From positions 1 through 64,000 of the forward strand of contig CANHGL010000006.1 in NCBI GenBank assembly GCA_947460245.1: a stretch of DNA of 64,000 nucleotides, read 5' to 3'. The position numbers and the translations under genes are program-made. This document shows positions 47,442 to 56,497 of this stretch, piece after piece. The notes under the pieces are model-generated. The model searched no databases and was not told the origin of the DNA. It saw nothing but the letters and a program-made list of their open reading frames with translations. Origin of the DNA: Sphingobacteriales bacterium (GTDB lineage Bacteria; Bacteroidota; Bacteroidia; Chitinophagales; JADIYW01). Within the stretch, counting starts at the first letter, position 1, and every line of letters starts with the position of its first letter.

Positions 47442-48569
47442 TTGAACAAGCGTCTACATATAGCTATTGTTGCCAATACAGCCTTTAACTTGTATAACTT
47501 CCGTCTTGGTTTACTCAAGATGTTAATAGAGGAGGGCCACCACGTATTTGCTATAGCTCCTGCAGACGGATATGAACAGCTATTATTGAAAGAGGGTATT
47601 CAGTTTATACCCTTACAACATTTATCTCGTAAAGGCACTAATCCCTTTGAAGATATCCAATTGATAAACGAATTGCGAAAGCTATATAAGACACATCAGC
47701 TAGATGTTGTTTTGCAGTATACCATAAAACCAAATATCTATGGTGCTCTGGCTACTTGGTTTACAAAAACTAAAGCAATTTGTACAGTTACCGGATTAGG
47801 CTATACCTTTTTAAATAAAAGTTTAGCCTCTTCTGTTGCGCGCTATTTATATCGCTTAGCATTCACATCTGCACATAAGATTTTATTTCAGAACGAAGAC
47901 GATCTGAAAGTTTTTGTAGAAAATGGATTAGTCAAAAAATCAAAGACGCTCATTGTCCCTGGGTCCGGCATTGATATTAAGCAATTTAATCCTGACTTTT
48001 GTAAGGAAGATAAAAGCAATCAGATTACTCGTTTCTTGATGATAGGTAGATTATTAAAAGATAAGGGAGTTTATGAGTATATAAATGCCGCAAAGATTAT
48101 TCTTAGTCGTTATAATTCTGTAGAGTTCCATTTGTTAGGAGATATCGATGATGAAAATCCTGCGGCAATAAAACAGGAAGAATTACAACAGTGGATCAAA
48201 GCGGGAATAATTCATTATCACCCACATGCATTGGATATTCGACTACATATTTGTTTAGCAGATTGTATTGTACTACCATCCTATAGGGAAGGTCTTCCAC
48301 GCGTAATACTGGAAGGTATGGCTATGGGTAAGCCTTGTATTACTTCAGATGTTCCTGGATGTAGAGATGCTGTTGTGGATGGGCAGCAAGGCTTTCTATG
48401 CAAATCTAAGGATAGTGAAGCTTTGGTTTCGGCATGCACGAGGTTCTTAGAGGCAGATGAGATATATATAAACAAACTATGTGTAAGTGCAAGAAAACGT
48501 GTAGAAGAAAAATTCTCAAAAGAGACCATAAATGCTATCTATAGTCAGCTTCTAAAAAAGCTAAATTGA
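47442..48569 (+). CDS. GT4-family glycosyltransferase
   Basis: A 375-aa GT-B enzyme starting at TTG 47442, the first usable codon after an in-frame stop. The N-terminal domain has IAIVANTAFNLYNFRLGLLKMLIEEGHHVFAIAP. The C-terminal donor-binding domain has LMIGRLLKDKGVYEYINAA and the E-x7-E region CIVLPSYREGLPRVILEGMAMGKPCITSDVPGCRDAV. It resembles PglA/CapM-like enzymes that extend lipid-linked sugars (inference). Between asnB and a WecA-like gene. Confidence 0.92.
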   Translation: MNKRLHIAIVANTAFNLYNFRLGLLKMLIEEGHHVFAIAPADGYEQLLLKEGIQFIPLQHLSRKGTNPFEDIQLINELRKLYKTHQLDVVLQYTIKPNIYGALATWFTKTKAICTVTGLGYTFLNKSLASSVARYLYRLAFTSAHKILFQNEDDLKVFVENGLVKKSKTLIVPGSGIDIKQFNPDFCKEDKSNQITRFLMIGRLLKDKGVYEYINAAKIILSRYNSVEFHLLGDIDDENPAAIKQEELQQWIKAGIIHYHPHALDIRLHICLADCIVLPSYREGLPRVILEGMAMGKPCITSDVPGCRDAVVDGQQGFLCKSKDSEALVSACTRFLEADEIYINKLCVSARKRVEEKFSKETINAIYSQLLKKLN

Positions 48570-48619
48570 ATTGTTAATAGTTTGAAAAATATTTTTTATC
48601 TTGTTATATCTGAAAGGGT

Positions 48620-49762
48620 ATGAATAATAATTATATACTATTAGTTTCCGCTTTTTTCTCCTCGCTAATACTTACATACGCGTTTATTCCTTCTATTATT
48701 AAAGTTGCAAAAATTAAGCAGCTCTTTGATGAAGAAGATCTAAGGACGTCGCATGAAGGTGTTGTTCCAACACTAGGAGGTGTAGCAATATTTGCGGGGT
48801 TTATTATTGGATTCTGTCTTTTTGCAACATTCGCGCATACTCAATCTAATTTAACTGGGGTATATGAAATAAAATATATCCTTGCTGCAATGTGTTTTAT
48901 GTTTATGCTGGGAGCTAAGGATGATATTGTAGAATTGGTGCATACGAAGAAGTTTATTGGTCAGATTTTTGCAGCATGTATGATAGTGTTATTAGGCGAT
49001 ATCAGGATTACCAGTTTGTACGGGTTATTTGGAATCTCACAAATTAGTTATCTGTTTAGTGTACTACTCACTATTACAACTATAATATTTATTATGAATG
49101 CTTTTAATATCATTGATGGTATTAATACGCTCGCTGCTAGTGTTGGGATATTATCATTAATAGCATTTGGCTCCTGGTTTTATTATTATGGCTTCTTGGA
49201 CTATGCCATCATGGCTATGGCTATGACAGGAGCCTTATTTGCCTTTTTCAGATTTAACTACACCCCTGCCCGAATATTTATGGGCGATTCAGGGAGTTTA
49301 ACTATCGGGTTATTGATGTCAGTATTGGCTATTCAATTTATAGAGAAGAATGAAGTAGAATTACTAAGAGGCGCGACAGCAAGAATACATATTATAGCTG
49401 CTCCGGCAATGGCAGTAGCCGTTTTGATTATTCCATTATTTGATACTTTACGAGTTTTTGCGCTTAGGACGCAGAAAAAAAAATCCCCTTTTCTCGCAGA
49501 CAGAAATCATATACATCATCGAATCATTGATCTCGGATTTTCTCATATTCAGGCCACAGCATTACTAATCTTAGTAAATGTGCTGATCGTCATCCTTAGC
49601 TATTTGCTCCAATCTTTGGGTAATTTTTATTTGATGCTCTTACAGCTATTTGTATGTATGCTTCTTACATATTTGCTTTTCTCTATCCGATTGAAGAAGT
49701 TTATCACGGCGCGCAAGGATGAGAATACAACTCAGCTTTCTTTGGAAATGGAGATAGAATAA
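48620..49762 (+). CDS. MraY/WecA-family polyprenyl-phosphate sugar-1-phosphate transferase
   Basis: A 380-aa protein with about 10-11 TM segments. Motifs are TSHEGVVPTLGGVAIFAGF (uridine/Mg site), FMLGAKDDIVEL (DD pair), NAFNIIDGINTLA (DGxxxL), RIFMGDSGSLTIGLL and the HIHH loop DRNHIHHRIIDLGFSH, the last marking WecA-type GlcNAc-1-P transferases rather than MraY. It would start assembly of a lipid-linked surface glycan at the inner membrane, with the GT4 upstream adding the next sugar. Confidence 0.93.
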   Translation: MNNNYILLVSAFFSSLILTYAFIPSIIKVAKIKQLFDEEDLRTSHEGVVPTLGGVAIFAGFIIGFCLFATFAHTQSNLTGVYEIKYILAAMCFMFMLGAKDDIVELVHTKKFIGQIFAACMIVLLGDIRITSLYGLFGISQISYLFSVLLTITTIIFIMNAFNIIDGINTLAASVGILSLIAFGSWFYYYGFLDYAIMAMAMTGALFAFFRFNYTPARIFMGDSGSLTIGLLMSVLAIQFIEKNEVELLRGATARIHIIAAPAMAVAVLIIPLFDTLRVFALRTQKKKSPFLADRNHIHHRIIDLGFSHIQATALLILVNVLIVILSYLLQSLGNFYLMLLQLFVCMLLTYLLFSIRLKKFITARKDENTTQLSLEMEIE

Positions 49763-49769
49763 AATGCTT

Positions 49770-50411
49770 CTAAATTTCAATTTTGTGCTGTGTAATAATG
49801 GTACAAAGTTCACTCACCATCATTGCAGTTGCGCCCCATAATACTTTTCCATTAAGATCATAGTATGGAGCATTTAGTGTGAGTCCTAAAGCACTCTGAA
49901 TGGGTTTCTCTTTAAGGATATATGGATCGAAAAAAGTATGCACAGGTATCTCTAAGATACCGGCAACCTCTTTCTCTTCCCGAATAATCTTAGGCGCTTC
50001 ATTTATTATCCCTACATAGGGGAAGACAAGAAAGTTGCTTGCAAAAACAAATACTTCTGTGAGTGAGCCGGCCACTTTGATTACTTCATGACCTATGCCG
50101 ACTTCTTCCTTTGTTTCCCGTAAAGCCGCGGATAAACTGTTCGCATCTGTTGCATCTATCTTTCCACCTGGAAATGCAAGTTGTCCGCTATGCACACCTT
50201 CATAAACAGGTCGTTCAATTAATAATAAGTGTGGGATGTTTTCTATGGGATAAATTAGTGCCATTACCGCACCTTTTCGGGTGCTCAACAATTGTGGAGG
50301 TTGAATATGTTTATTGATCTTTAAATAAGGCATCAGCTGCTTATGAGCAGATTTACCCGGTAAAGGGTGCTTAAAGGCCTCTAGTAACTCTTCAGAAAAT
50401 TTCTCAAACAT
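49770..50411 (-). CDS. Nudix CoA pyrophosphatase-like hydrolase
   Basis: A 213-aa Nudix protein. The combined signature LLLIERPVYEGVHSGQLAFPGGKIDATDANSLSAALRETKEEVGIG carries both the CoA-pyrophosphatase hallmark (SGQLAFPGG) and the Nudix REtxEE core. Members cleave CoA to 3',5'-ADP and phosphopantetheine. It converges on the WecA-like gene with 7 bp between stops and diverges from the PhoD-like gene. Confidence 0.92.
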   Translation of the reverse strand: MFEKFSEELLEAFKHPLPGKSAHKQLMPYLKINKHIQPPQLLSTRKGAVMALIYPIENIPHLLLIERPVYEGVHSGQLAFPGGKIDATDANSLSAALRETKEEVGIGHEVIKVAGSLTEVFVFASNFLVFPYVGIINEAPKIIREEKEVAGILEIPVHTFFDPYILKEKPIQSALGLTLNAPYYDLNGKVLWGATAMMVSELCTIITQHKIEI

Positions 50412-50528
50412 TCCTTAAATTTAAGAATTAATGCTTCTTTTGTTTTTATAACGTTCTGATTTGAACATTAAGTGAATAATATGATTAATATCAGTGAATC
50501 ATTAAATAGTAATTTCACATAAATTCCA

Positions 50529-50536
50529 TAAATTTA
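50529..50536 (+). promoter_or_regulatory. -7-like box for the PhoD-like gene
   Basis: TAAATTTA (one base off TAnnTTTG) lies 23 bp before the ATG at 50560; a perfect palindrome GATACGTATC (50550-50559) abuts that ATG. Confidence 0.35.
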
Positions 50537-50559
50537 GTCATCTCTATCAGATACGTATC

Positions 50560-51621
50560 ATGAAAAAACTCGTTTCAATTTTTACAATCAGTATTTTGCT
50601 GTTTGGTTGCAAGAAATCAACCGAAAATTCTCAGGAACCACTGTCAAGAATTGCCTTTGGCTCTTGCTGTGAGCAGTTCATTGCCGATAAGTCCATATAC
50701 AGTAGGATATTGGAAAAGAATCCGCAACTATACATTGCCGGTGGTGATAATATTTATGGCGACTTTTTTGCTTTAGCTCCAGGTACACCAGACTATATTC
50801 AGGGTGCTTATAACCAGTTAGCCGGGGATGCTTATTGGAAAACATTTAGAGCAAGTGTTCCTATTATAGCAACATGGGATGATCACGATACAGGCGATAA
50901 TGACGGTACCTCCACAGGTCCGGTAATTGGAGTAGCTAAGGATTTATTCTTTAAATTCTGGGATATACCTGCAGATGCTCCAAGGCATAATAGACCTGAT
51001 GGCGGTATATATGATGCTTGTTATTATGGGGATGATGCCCACAGGGTACAGATTATATTGCTAGATCTTCGTTGGAATCACACACCGTATAAAGAAACGC
51101 AGCGTCCTGCCTTAAATCATGATACATTGATGAGCCCGGATGCAACGATGTTGGGTGCAGCACAATGGGCATGGTTGGAAGCAGAGTTGAAAAAGCCTGC
51201 AAAGGTTAGAATTATAATGTCTTCTTTGCAATTTAATTGTTTCTATAATGGAGGAGAGAATTGGGCAGTACTTCCATTGGAGAAACAGAAAATGCTCGAC
51301 CTAATTAAGAGTACTGGGGCTAATGGGTTATTTTTTATCAGTGGTGATGTACATTTCGCAGAGTTTACGAAAACTCAACCAGCAGGGATGTATCCAATTT
51401 ATGAATTTACTTCAAGTGGCATTTCACATCATGAGGATAGGGTGCCTAATACTAATGATGCTATCAGAATTGGTGATGGATGGCAATATGTTAACTTTGG
51501 ATTATTAACAATAGACTGGAATGTCTCGCCTGTTACTATAAAAGCAGAGATATTCGGAAATACGACGCCATTGGATGCCAAGGTATCACACACCGTTACG
51601 TTAGATGAATTAAAATTCTAA
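50560..51621 (+). CDS. PhoD-like metallophosphatase lipoprotein
   Basis: A 353-aa lipoprotein (lipobox SILLFGC, then KK) with a calcineurin-like/PhoD core: RIAFGSCCEQ, IAGGDNIYGDFFA, ATWDDHDTGDNDG, and FISGDVHFAEFTK, which supply the Fe/Ca ligands of alkaline phosphatase D family enzymes. These release phosphate from phosphodiesters or monoesters outside the cytoplasm. A terminator follows at 51645. Confidence 0.92.
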   Translation: MKKLVSIFTISILLFGCKKSTENSQEPLSRIAFGSCCEQFIADKSIYSRILEKNPQLYIAGGDNIYGDFFALAPGTPDYIQGAYNQLAGDAYWKTFRASVPIIATWDDHDTGDNDGTSTGPVIGVAKDLFFKFWDIPADAPRHNRPDGGIYDACYYGDDAHRVQIILLDLRWNHTPYKETQRPALNHDTLMSPDATMLGAAQWAWLEAELKKPAKVRIIMSSLQFNCFYNGGENWAVLPLEKQKMLDLIKSTGANGLFFISGDVHFAEFTKTQPAGMYPIYEFTSSGISHHEDRVPNTNDAIRIGDGWQYVNFGLLTIDWNVSPVTIKAEIFGNTTPLDAKVSHTVTLDELKF

Positions 51622-51644
51622 CTTATTTATCATCTTATAAACTT

Positions 51645-51674
51645 AAAAGAGGCAGTTTTGTGCCTCTTTTTTTT
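51645..51674 (+). terminator. Intrinsic terminator after the PhoD-like gene
   Basis: AAAAGAGGCA / TGCCTCTTTT with a GTTTTG loop gives a perfect 10-bp stem followed by more Ts. Its last T is the first base of the pheS -7 box. Confidence 0.92.
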
Positions 51675-51681
51675 ATTTTTG
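51674..51681 (+). promoter_or_regulatory. -7 promoter box for pheS, fused to the terminator
   Basis: TATTTTTG matches TAnnTTTG exactly and ends four bases (AGCT) before the ATG at 51686, the leaderless spacing. It shares its first T with the terminator's T-tract. Confidence 0.55.
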
Positions 51682-51685
51682 AGCT

Positions 51686-52714
51686 ATGGATATTTTTCAT
51701 AAAACTGAAGCATTATTAAAAGAGATAGGAGAGGCTGTAATTCCCAGTTCAGAAGTACTGGAATTATTTCGTATTCGTTTTTTGGGAACTAAGAATGTGC
51801 TAAAGGATGTTTTTGCAGAGATGAAAAATATTCCCAGCGATCGTAAAAAAGAATTCGGACAACTCATAAATAGCGTTAAACTTGCTGCAGAAGAGCGATA
51901 TGCTTCCGAAAAAGATAAATTTGAAAGTACAGTTTCTTCCAGCACAGAGCAGTTGGATCTTACATTGCCCGGAGACGTGATTACAGTGGGTGCCAGGCAT
52001 CCTATTCAGCTGGTAAGGAATAGAATCATAGAGATTTTTAAAAGGCTTGGCTTTGCCGTAGAAGAGAACCGTGAGATTGAGGATGACTGGCATAATTTTA
52101 CTGCTTTGAACATGCCTGAAGATCATCCCGCAAGAGACATGCAGGATACCTTCTTTGTAAACTTTAATCCTGATATTGTTTTGCGTACCCATACTTCTTC
52201 CGTTCAGGTTAGAGTGATGGAAAATCAAAAGCCCCCAATCCGAATTTTATCACCGGGTAGAGTGTACAGAAACGAAACTATTTCTGCACGTTCGCATTGT
52301 TTCTTTCATCAGATAGAAGGATTATATATTGATGAAAAGGTATCCTTTGCAGATTTATTGCAGACGTTGGATTTTTTTGCTAAGGAATTCTTTGGAAAGG
52401 ATATTAAGATCAAAGTCAGACCTTCTTACTTTCCATTTACAGAGCCTTCAGCAGAAGTAGATGTTACCTGTTTTATCTGTGCGGGTAAAGGTTGTAACGT
52501 TTGTAAGTATTCCGGATGGGTAGAAATTCTTGGTTGTGGTATGGTGGATCCAAAAGTATTAGAAAATTGTAATATTGATTCAAAGAAATATTCAGGCTTT
52601 GCCTTCGGTATGGGAGTAGAGCGTATTACCATGTTGAAATATCAGATAAAAGACATACGCCTATTGTCTGAAAATGACACACGTTTTCTGGAGCAGTTTA
52701 AATCAGCAATGTAA
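51686..52714 (+). CDS. pheS: Phenylalanyl-tRNA synthetase alpha subunit
   Basis: A 342-aa class IIc synthetase subunit. An N-terminal coiled coil is followed by DHPARDMQDTFFV, RTHTSSVQVRVME, FHQIEGLYIDEKVSFADL and motif 3 GFAFGMGVERITMLKYQIKDIRL. A Cys-rich insert CFICAGKGCNVCKYSGWVEILGCGMV looks like a zinc knuckle and recurs in Bacteroidota PheS (from memory). pheT is not adjacent, as often in this phylum. It converges with the IscA-type gene. Confidence 0.97.
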   Translation: MDIFHKTEALLKEIGEAVIPSSEVLELFRIRFLGTKNVLKDVFAEMKNIPSDRKKEFGQLINSVKLAAEERYASEKDKFESTVSSSTEQLDLTLPGDVITVGARHPIQLVRNRIIEIFKRLGFAVEENREIEDDWHNFTALNMPEDHPARDMQDTFFVNFNPDIVLRTHTSSVQVRVMENQKPPIRILSPGRVYRNETISARSHCFFHQIEGLYIDEKVSFADLLQTLDFFAKEFFGKDIKIKVRPSYFPFTEPSAEVDVTCFICAGKGCNVCKYSGWVEILGCGMVDPKVLENCNIDSKKYSGFAFGMGVERITMLKYQIKDIRLLSENDTRFLEQFKSAM

Positions 52715-52726
52715 TATTTTGTGAGC

Positions 52727-53053
52727 TTATAGGCTGAAACTCTCGCCACAGCTGCATGTACGGGCAGCATTAGGATTGTTGAAATAGAATCCCTTGCCTT
52801 CCAGTCCTTCTGAGAAGTCTAATGTAGTTCCAAGCAGGTATAAAATACTTTTAGGATCTACAACGAGCTTTATCCCTTTGTCTTCGAACACTTCATCTGA
52901 GGGCAGTTGTTCATTATCAAATTTCATGTTATAGCTCAGTCCGCTGCAGCCACCGCTGGTTACGGCCACACGCACAAAATGAGCATCTGAAAGTTGTTCC
53001 TCTTTCCAGGTTTTCAAAACACGTTCTTTGGCAATATCTGAGATGTATATCAT
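52727..53053 (-). CDS. A-type iron-sulfur cluster carrier (IscA/SufA/ErpA family)
   Basis: A 108-aa protein with the three conserved cysteines: VAVTSGGCSGLSYNMKFD and the C-terminal AARTCSCGESFSL (CxC). A-type carriers pass Fe-S clusters to client enzymes. It starts 18 bp after serS on the same strand and is probably co-transcribed. The exact subtype cannot be set from sequence alone. Confidence 0.95.
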   Translation of the reverse strand: MIYISDIAKERVLKTWKEEQLSDAHFVRVAVTSGGCSGLSYNMKFDNEQLPSDEVFEDKGIKLVVDPKSILYLLGTTLDFSEGLEGKGFYFNNPNAARTCSCGESFSL

Positions 53054-53071
53054 ACTATGTAAACGATATTT

Positions 53072-54343
53072 TTAGTGGATTAGTTCAAACCGGGTATAAG
53101 GCACTAATGCTTTTGGAATCTTTATACCTTCTGAAGTCTGATGATTCTCTAATAAAGAAGCCACTATGCGTGCCAGGGCGAGTGCGCTGCCATTTAAGGT
53201 ATGCGCCAATACTTTCTTATGCTCAGCATCTTTAATACGAAGCTTTAAACGATTAGCCTGGAAAGTTTCAAAATTAGATACAGAACTAACTTCCAGCCAT
53301 CTTTGTTGCGCAGCAGAATAGACTTCAAAATCGTAGGTTAGAGAAGAAGCAAATGTCATATCTCCTCCACATAATCGCAATATTCTGTAAGGTAATTCGA
53401 GGGCCTGTAATAAGCTTTCTACATGTTTCAGCATCTCCTCCAGTGCAGCGTAAGAATTTTCTGGCTTTTCTATTCTTACAATTTCAACCTTGTCAAACTG
53501 ATGTAATCTGTTTAGTCCACGCACATCCTTTCCATAACTTCCTGCCTCCCTTCTAAAGCACGGCGTATAACCAACATTTTTTATAGGCAAAGTCCTTTCG
53601 TCTATGATTTCTTCCCTGTACATATTGGTGATTGGAACCTCAGCAGTAGGGATTAGATAGAAATCATCGGCATTAACATAATACATTTGCCCTTCCTTGT
53701 CTGGTAACTGCCCGGTTGCAAATGCGGATTCCTTATTGACCATATGAGGCACCTGTACTTCATTATAACCGGCGTCAGTTGCTCTATCTAAAAAGAAAGC
53801 AATAAGTGCTCGTTGTAGGGCGGCTCCCTTTCCTTTGTAGACTGGAAATCCTGCCCCCGTTAACTTGTTACCCAGCTCAAAATCTATGATATCATATTTC
53901 TTAGCAAGTTCCCAATGCGGTAATGCTCCAACTGGTAGCTGGGGTAGCGCCGTAACAGAAAATATAATCTCATTTTCTTCAGGGGTTCTTCCTTTCGGAA
54001 CGAGTTGATCTGGTAGGTTGGGTAACTTAACAAGTTGATTGAATATCTTTTCTTCAAGTGTTAGATATTCTTGTTCTAATTTATCTGCATTTTCTTTAAT
54101 TCCGGTGATGGTATCCTTTAATTGTTCAGACTCTGTTTTCTTGCCCTCCTTCATTAAAGCACCAATTTCTTTTGATATAGAGTTTCTCTGTGCTAGCAGG
54201 ATATCTAAATCTGTCTTAATAGCCTTTCTGCTGTCATCTAATGTTATAATCTCATCTACCAGATGGGTTTCGGAAAAGCCTTTGTGTGCCAGGCGTTCCT
54301 TTACAAATAGGGTATCTTTTCGTAATTGGTCTAGGGTAAGCAT
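53072..54343 (-). CDS. serS: Seryl-tRNA synthetase
   Basis: A 423-aa class II synthetase from the ATG at 54343 (MLTLDQLRKDTLFVKERLAHKGF); the track adds 12 residues. The N-terminal long antiparallel coiled coil (about residues 30-105) clasps tRNA-Ser. Motif 2 is FRREAGSYGKDVRGLNRLHQFDKVE and motif 3 NGSALALARIVASLLENHQ. A possible -7 box TATCTTTA (minus strand, 54361-54368) is 17 bp upstream and would exclude the longer start. Confidence 0.97.
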   Translation of the reverse strand: MLTLDQLRKDTLFVKERLAHKGFSETHLVDEIITLDDSRKAIKTDLDILLAQRNSISKEIGALMKEGKKTESEQLKDTITGIKENADKLEQEYLTLEEKIFNQLVKLPNLPDQLVPKGRTPEENEIIFSVTALPQLPVGALPHWELAKKYDIIDFELGNKLTGAGFPVYKGKGAALQRALIAFFLDRATDAGYNEVQVPHMVNKESAFATGQLPDKEGQMYYVNADDFYLIPTAEVPITNMYREEIIDERTLPIKNVGYTPCFRREAGSYGKDVRGLNRLHQFDKVEIVRIEKPENSYAALEEMLKHVESLLQALELPYRILRLCGGDMTFASSLTYDFEVYSAAQQRWLEVSSVSNFETFQANRLKLRIKDAEHKKVLAHTLNGSALALARIVASLLENHQTSEGIKIPKALVPYTRFELIH

Positions 54344-54379
54344 GATGTTGATTTGTTTGGTAAAGATAAGTTTTAACAA

Positions 54380-54699
54380 ATAAGGAATGGAGATTAGGCC
54401 TTATAAATCACGGTTTTAAAAAAAAAGTAACATAAAACGAGCATTTTTCATAAAAAACCTTTTACTTTGTGCCATCAATAAAAATATTTCCGCACGGTTT
54501 ATTGAATTATCAATCGGCAAGTTCAGAATCCAAAAGTTTAATGTTTTCAACTTCTCAAACTTAACCAGTTAGACGTGTGTATGATATTTCAAAGCTTTAA
54601 GTAGTGTTAGCCCTAACTAATAGCTTTACCCAAAAGATTATTTCCCACATACCCATATTTCAATCATTTCAACTATAATTTATTCTCAAAAAACAAGAT
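54380..54699 (+). promoter_or_regulatory. Long rho leader with C-rich, G-poor segment
   Basis: This 320-bp gap upstream of rho holds no gene I can recognise. The last ~90 bases (54611-54699) contain 22 C against 3 G by hand count, with CCC runs spaced by A/T, the composition of a Rho utilisation (rut) site. Rho autoregulation through its leader is known in E. coli. No convincing promoter box could be fixed. Confidence 0.45.
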
Positions 54700-56181
54700 A
54701 TGTTAGACAGCAACGAAGAAGAAATAATTAATGGCGAGTCCAATGATGATGATGGCAAGAAAGCTAAGAGGGAGCGCGCCCGAATACCTCGTAAGGCAGC
54801 TGAAAAGTCGAGTGCACCAAAAAAAGCGAAAGAAAATCCATTTTCCGATAGAAATGCTATGAACGCTGAGTTCGAGCGTGAAGAGATGGTTTCCAACATT
54901 GAACCTCCCGTTTATCAGCCTAAGAAAGAGAAGGCGCCAGAGAAGAAGGTGGTAGAAGATACTCATGAAGTACCAGCGCCTTCAGCATCAGTTTCCATGT
55001 CACAATCGGATGATGTAGTCACAGAATCCGGTCCTGAAGAGAAGAAGGTAGATTTCAATATCGATTTAGATGGAGTTATATTGGGAGAAGGGGTATTGGA
55101 AATCATCCCGGAAGGATATGGCTTCCTGCGCTCATCAGATTATAATTATCTCTCCTCTCCAGATGATGTTTATGTATCTCCATCACAGATTAAATTAATA
55201 GGATTAAAAACAGGGGATACCATAGTGGGTGCAATGCGTCCACCAAAAGAAGGAGAAAAATATTTTGCTTTATTGCGCGTAGAAAGCATCAACGGGAAGT
55301 CGCCACAGGAAATTCGTGATAGGGTACCGTTTGATTACCTTACACCGTTATTCCCTGAAGAGAAATTAGATCTTTTTCAGGATGCAACCAATTATTCTAC
55401 CCGTATTGTAGATCTCTTTACGCCAATTGGTAAAGGTCAGCGTGGTATGATTGTGGCACAACCAAAGACAGGTAAAACAATGTTGTTGAAAGACATTGCC
55501 AACTCTATTGCTAAAAACCATCCTGAAGTTTACCTCATCATCTTATTGATTGATGAGCGTCCTGAGGAGGTAACCGATATGCAACGCAGTGTAAATGCAG
55601 AGGTAGTTGCATCTACCTTTGATGAGCCTGCAGACCGACATGTGAAGGTGTCTAACATTGTATTACAGAAAGCTAAACGCTTAGTGGAATGCGGCCATGA
55701 TGTAGTTATCCTTTTGGACTCTATTACCCGTTTGGCCAGAGCACATAACACGGTAGCGCCTTCTTCCGGTAAGGTATTGTCAGGTGGTGTGGAGGCAAAT
55801 GCCCTGCATAAACCTAAGCAGTTCTTTGGAGCAGCAAGAAATATAGAAAATGGAGGATCCCTAACCATAATTGCTACGGCGTTAACGGATACAGGCTCAA
55901 AGATGGATGAGGTTATCTTTGAAGAGTTTAAGGGTACCGGTAACATGGAGTTACAGTTGGAGCGTAAACTGTCTAACAAGCGTATCTTCCCTGCTATTGA
56001 CGTAATTTCCTCTTCTACTCGTAGGGATGACCTATTATTAGATAAGGAGGCTTTACAGAAAATGTGGGTGTTGCGTAACCATTTAGCGGATATGAATTCA
56101 GAGGAATCTATGAAATTCTTGCTCCAACAAATGAAGGGAACACGCAGTAATGAGGAGTTTTTATTGACAATGAACCGTTAA
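54700..56181 (+). CDS. rho: Transcription termination factor Rho
   Basis: A 493-aa hexameric RNA helicase. The first ~120 residues are a charged, low-complexity region lacking the usual N-terminal helical start, a lineage feature. Then comes the cold-shock-like RNA-binding domain ([34 protein letters not shown]), Walker [16 protein letters not shown], Walker [17 protein letters not shown], the Q-loop region [35 protein letters not shown], and the R-loop [10 protein letters not shown]. Its leader is C-rich, suggesting autoregulation. Confidence 0.97.
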   Translation: MLDSNEEEIINGESNDDDGKKAKRERARIPRKAAEKSSAPKKAKENPFSDRNAMNAEFEREEMVSNIEPPVYQPKKEKAPEKKVVEDTHEVPAPSASVSMSQSDDVVTESGPEEKKVDFNIDLDGVILGEGVLEIIPEGYGFLRSSDYNYLSSPDDVYVSPSQIKLIGLKTGDTIVGAMRPPKEGEKYFALLRVESINGKSPQEIRDRVPFDYLTPLFPEEKLDLFQDATNYSTRIVDLFTPIGKGQRGMIVAQPKTGKTMLLKDIANSIAKNHPEVYLIILLIDERPEEVTDMQRSVNAEVVASTFDEPADRHVKVSNIVLQKAKRLVECGHDVVILLDSITRLARAHNTVAPSSGKVLSGGVEANALHKPKQFFGAARNIENGGSLTIIATALTDTGSKMDEVIFEEFKGTGNMELQLERKLSNKRIFPAIDVISSSTRRDDLLLDKEALQKMWVLRNHLADMNSEESMKFLLQQMKGTRSNEEFLLTMNR

Positions 56182-56284
56182 AATCAGTCTGTAAACTGAA
56201 ACTTAAGCAGTTGAAAAGGTTTTTTTAATGTTAATTGAGTCTAAAAGCGTTAAATTTTAAAGTAAATCACTATCTTCGCAATCC

Positions 56285-56329
56285 GAAAATTTGGGAAATG
56301 GCCTTAAATTTTCAGATTTTCAAATTTTC
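56285..56329 (+). other. Alternative stem-loops in the rpmH leader
   Basis: GAAAATTTG (56285-56293) can pair with AAATTTTC at 56306-56313 or with CAAATTTTC at 56321-56329, giving two mutually exclusive hairpins just upstream of rpmH. AT-rich repeats make chance possible. Confidence 0.3.
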
Positions 56330-56341
56330 AAATAGAGTCAA

Positions 56342-56497
56342 ATGAAAAGAACGTTTCAACCATCGGTAAGAAAAAGAAAGAACAAGCATGGCTTTCGTGA
56401 ACGTATGAAAACCAAGGGCGGTAGAGCGGTTTTGAACGCCAGAAGAGCTAAGGGTAGAAAGAAATTATCTATTTCGGACGAAATCAAAGGCAAATAA
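56342..56497 (+). CDS. rpmH: 50S ribosomal protein L34
   Basis: A 51-aa protein too short for the ORF track: [51 protein letters not shown]. The start KRTFQPS and the core HGFRxRMxTKxGRxVLxxRRxKGRxxL are diagnostic for L34. It ends in TAATAG and overlaps or abuts rnpA, the near-universal rpmH-rnpA-yidD order. A weak -7-like TATCTTCG lies about 65 bp upstream. Confidence 0.98.
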   Translation: MKRTFQPSVRKRKNKHGFRERMKTKGGRAVLNARRAKGRKKLSISDEIKGK

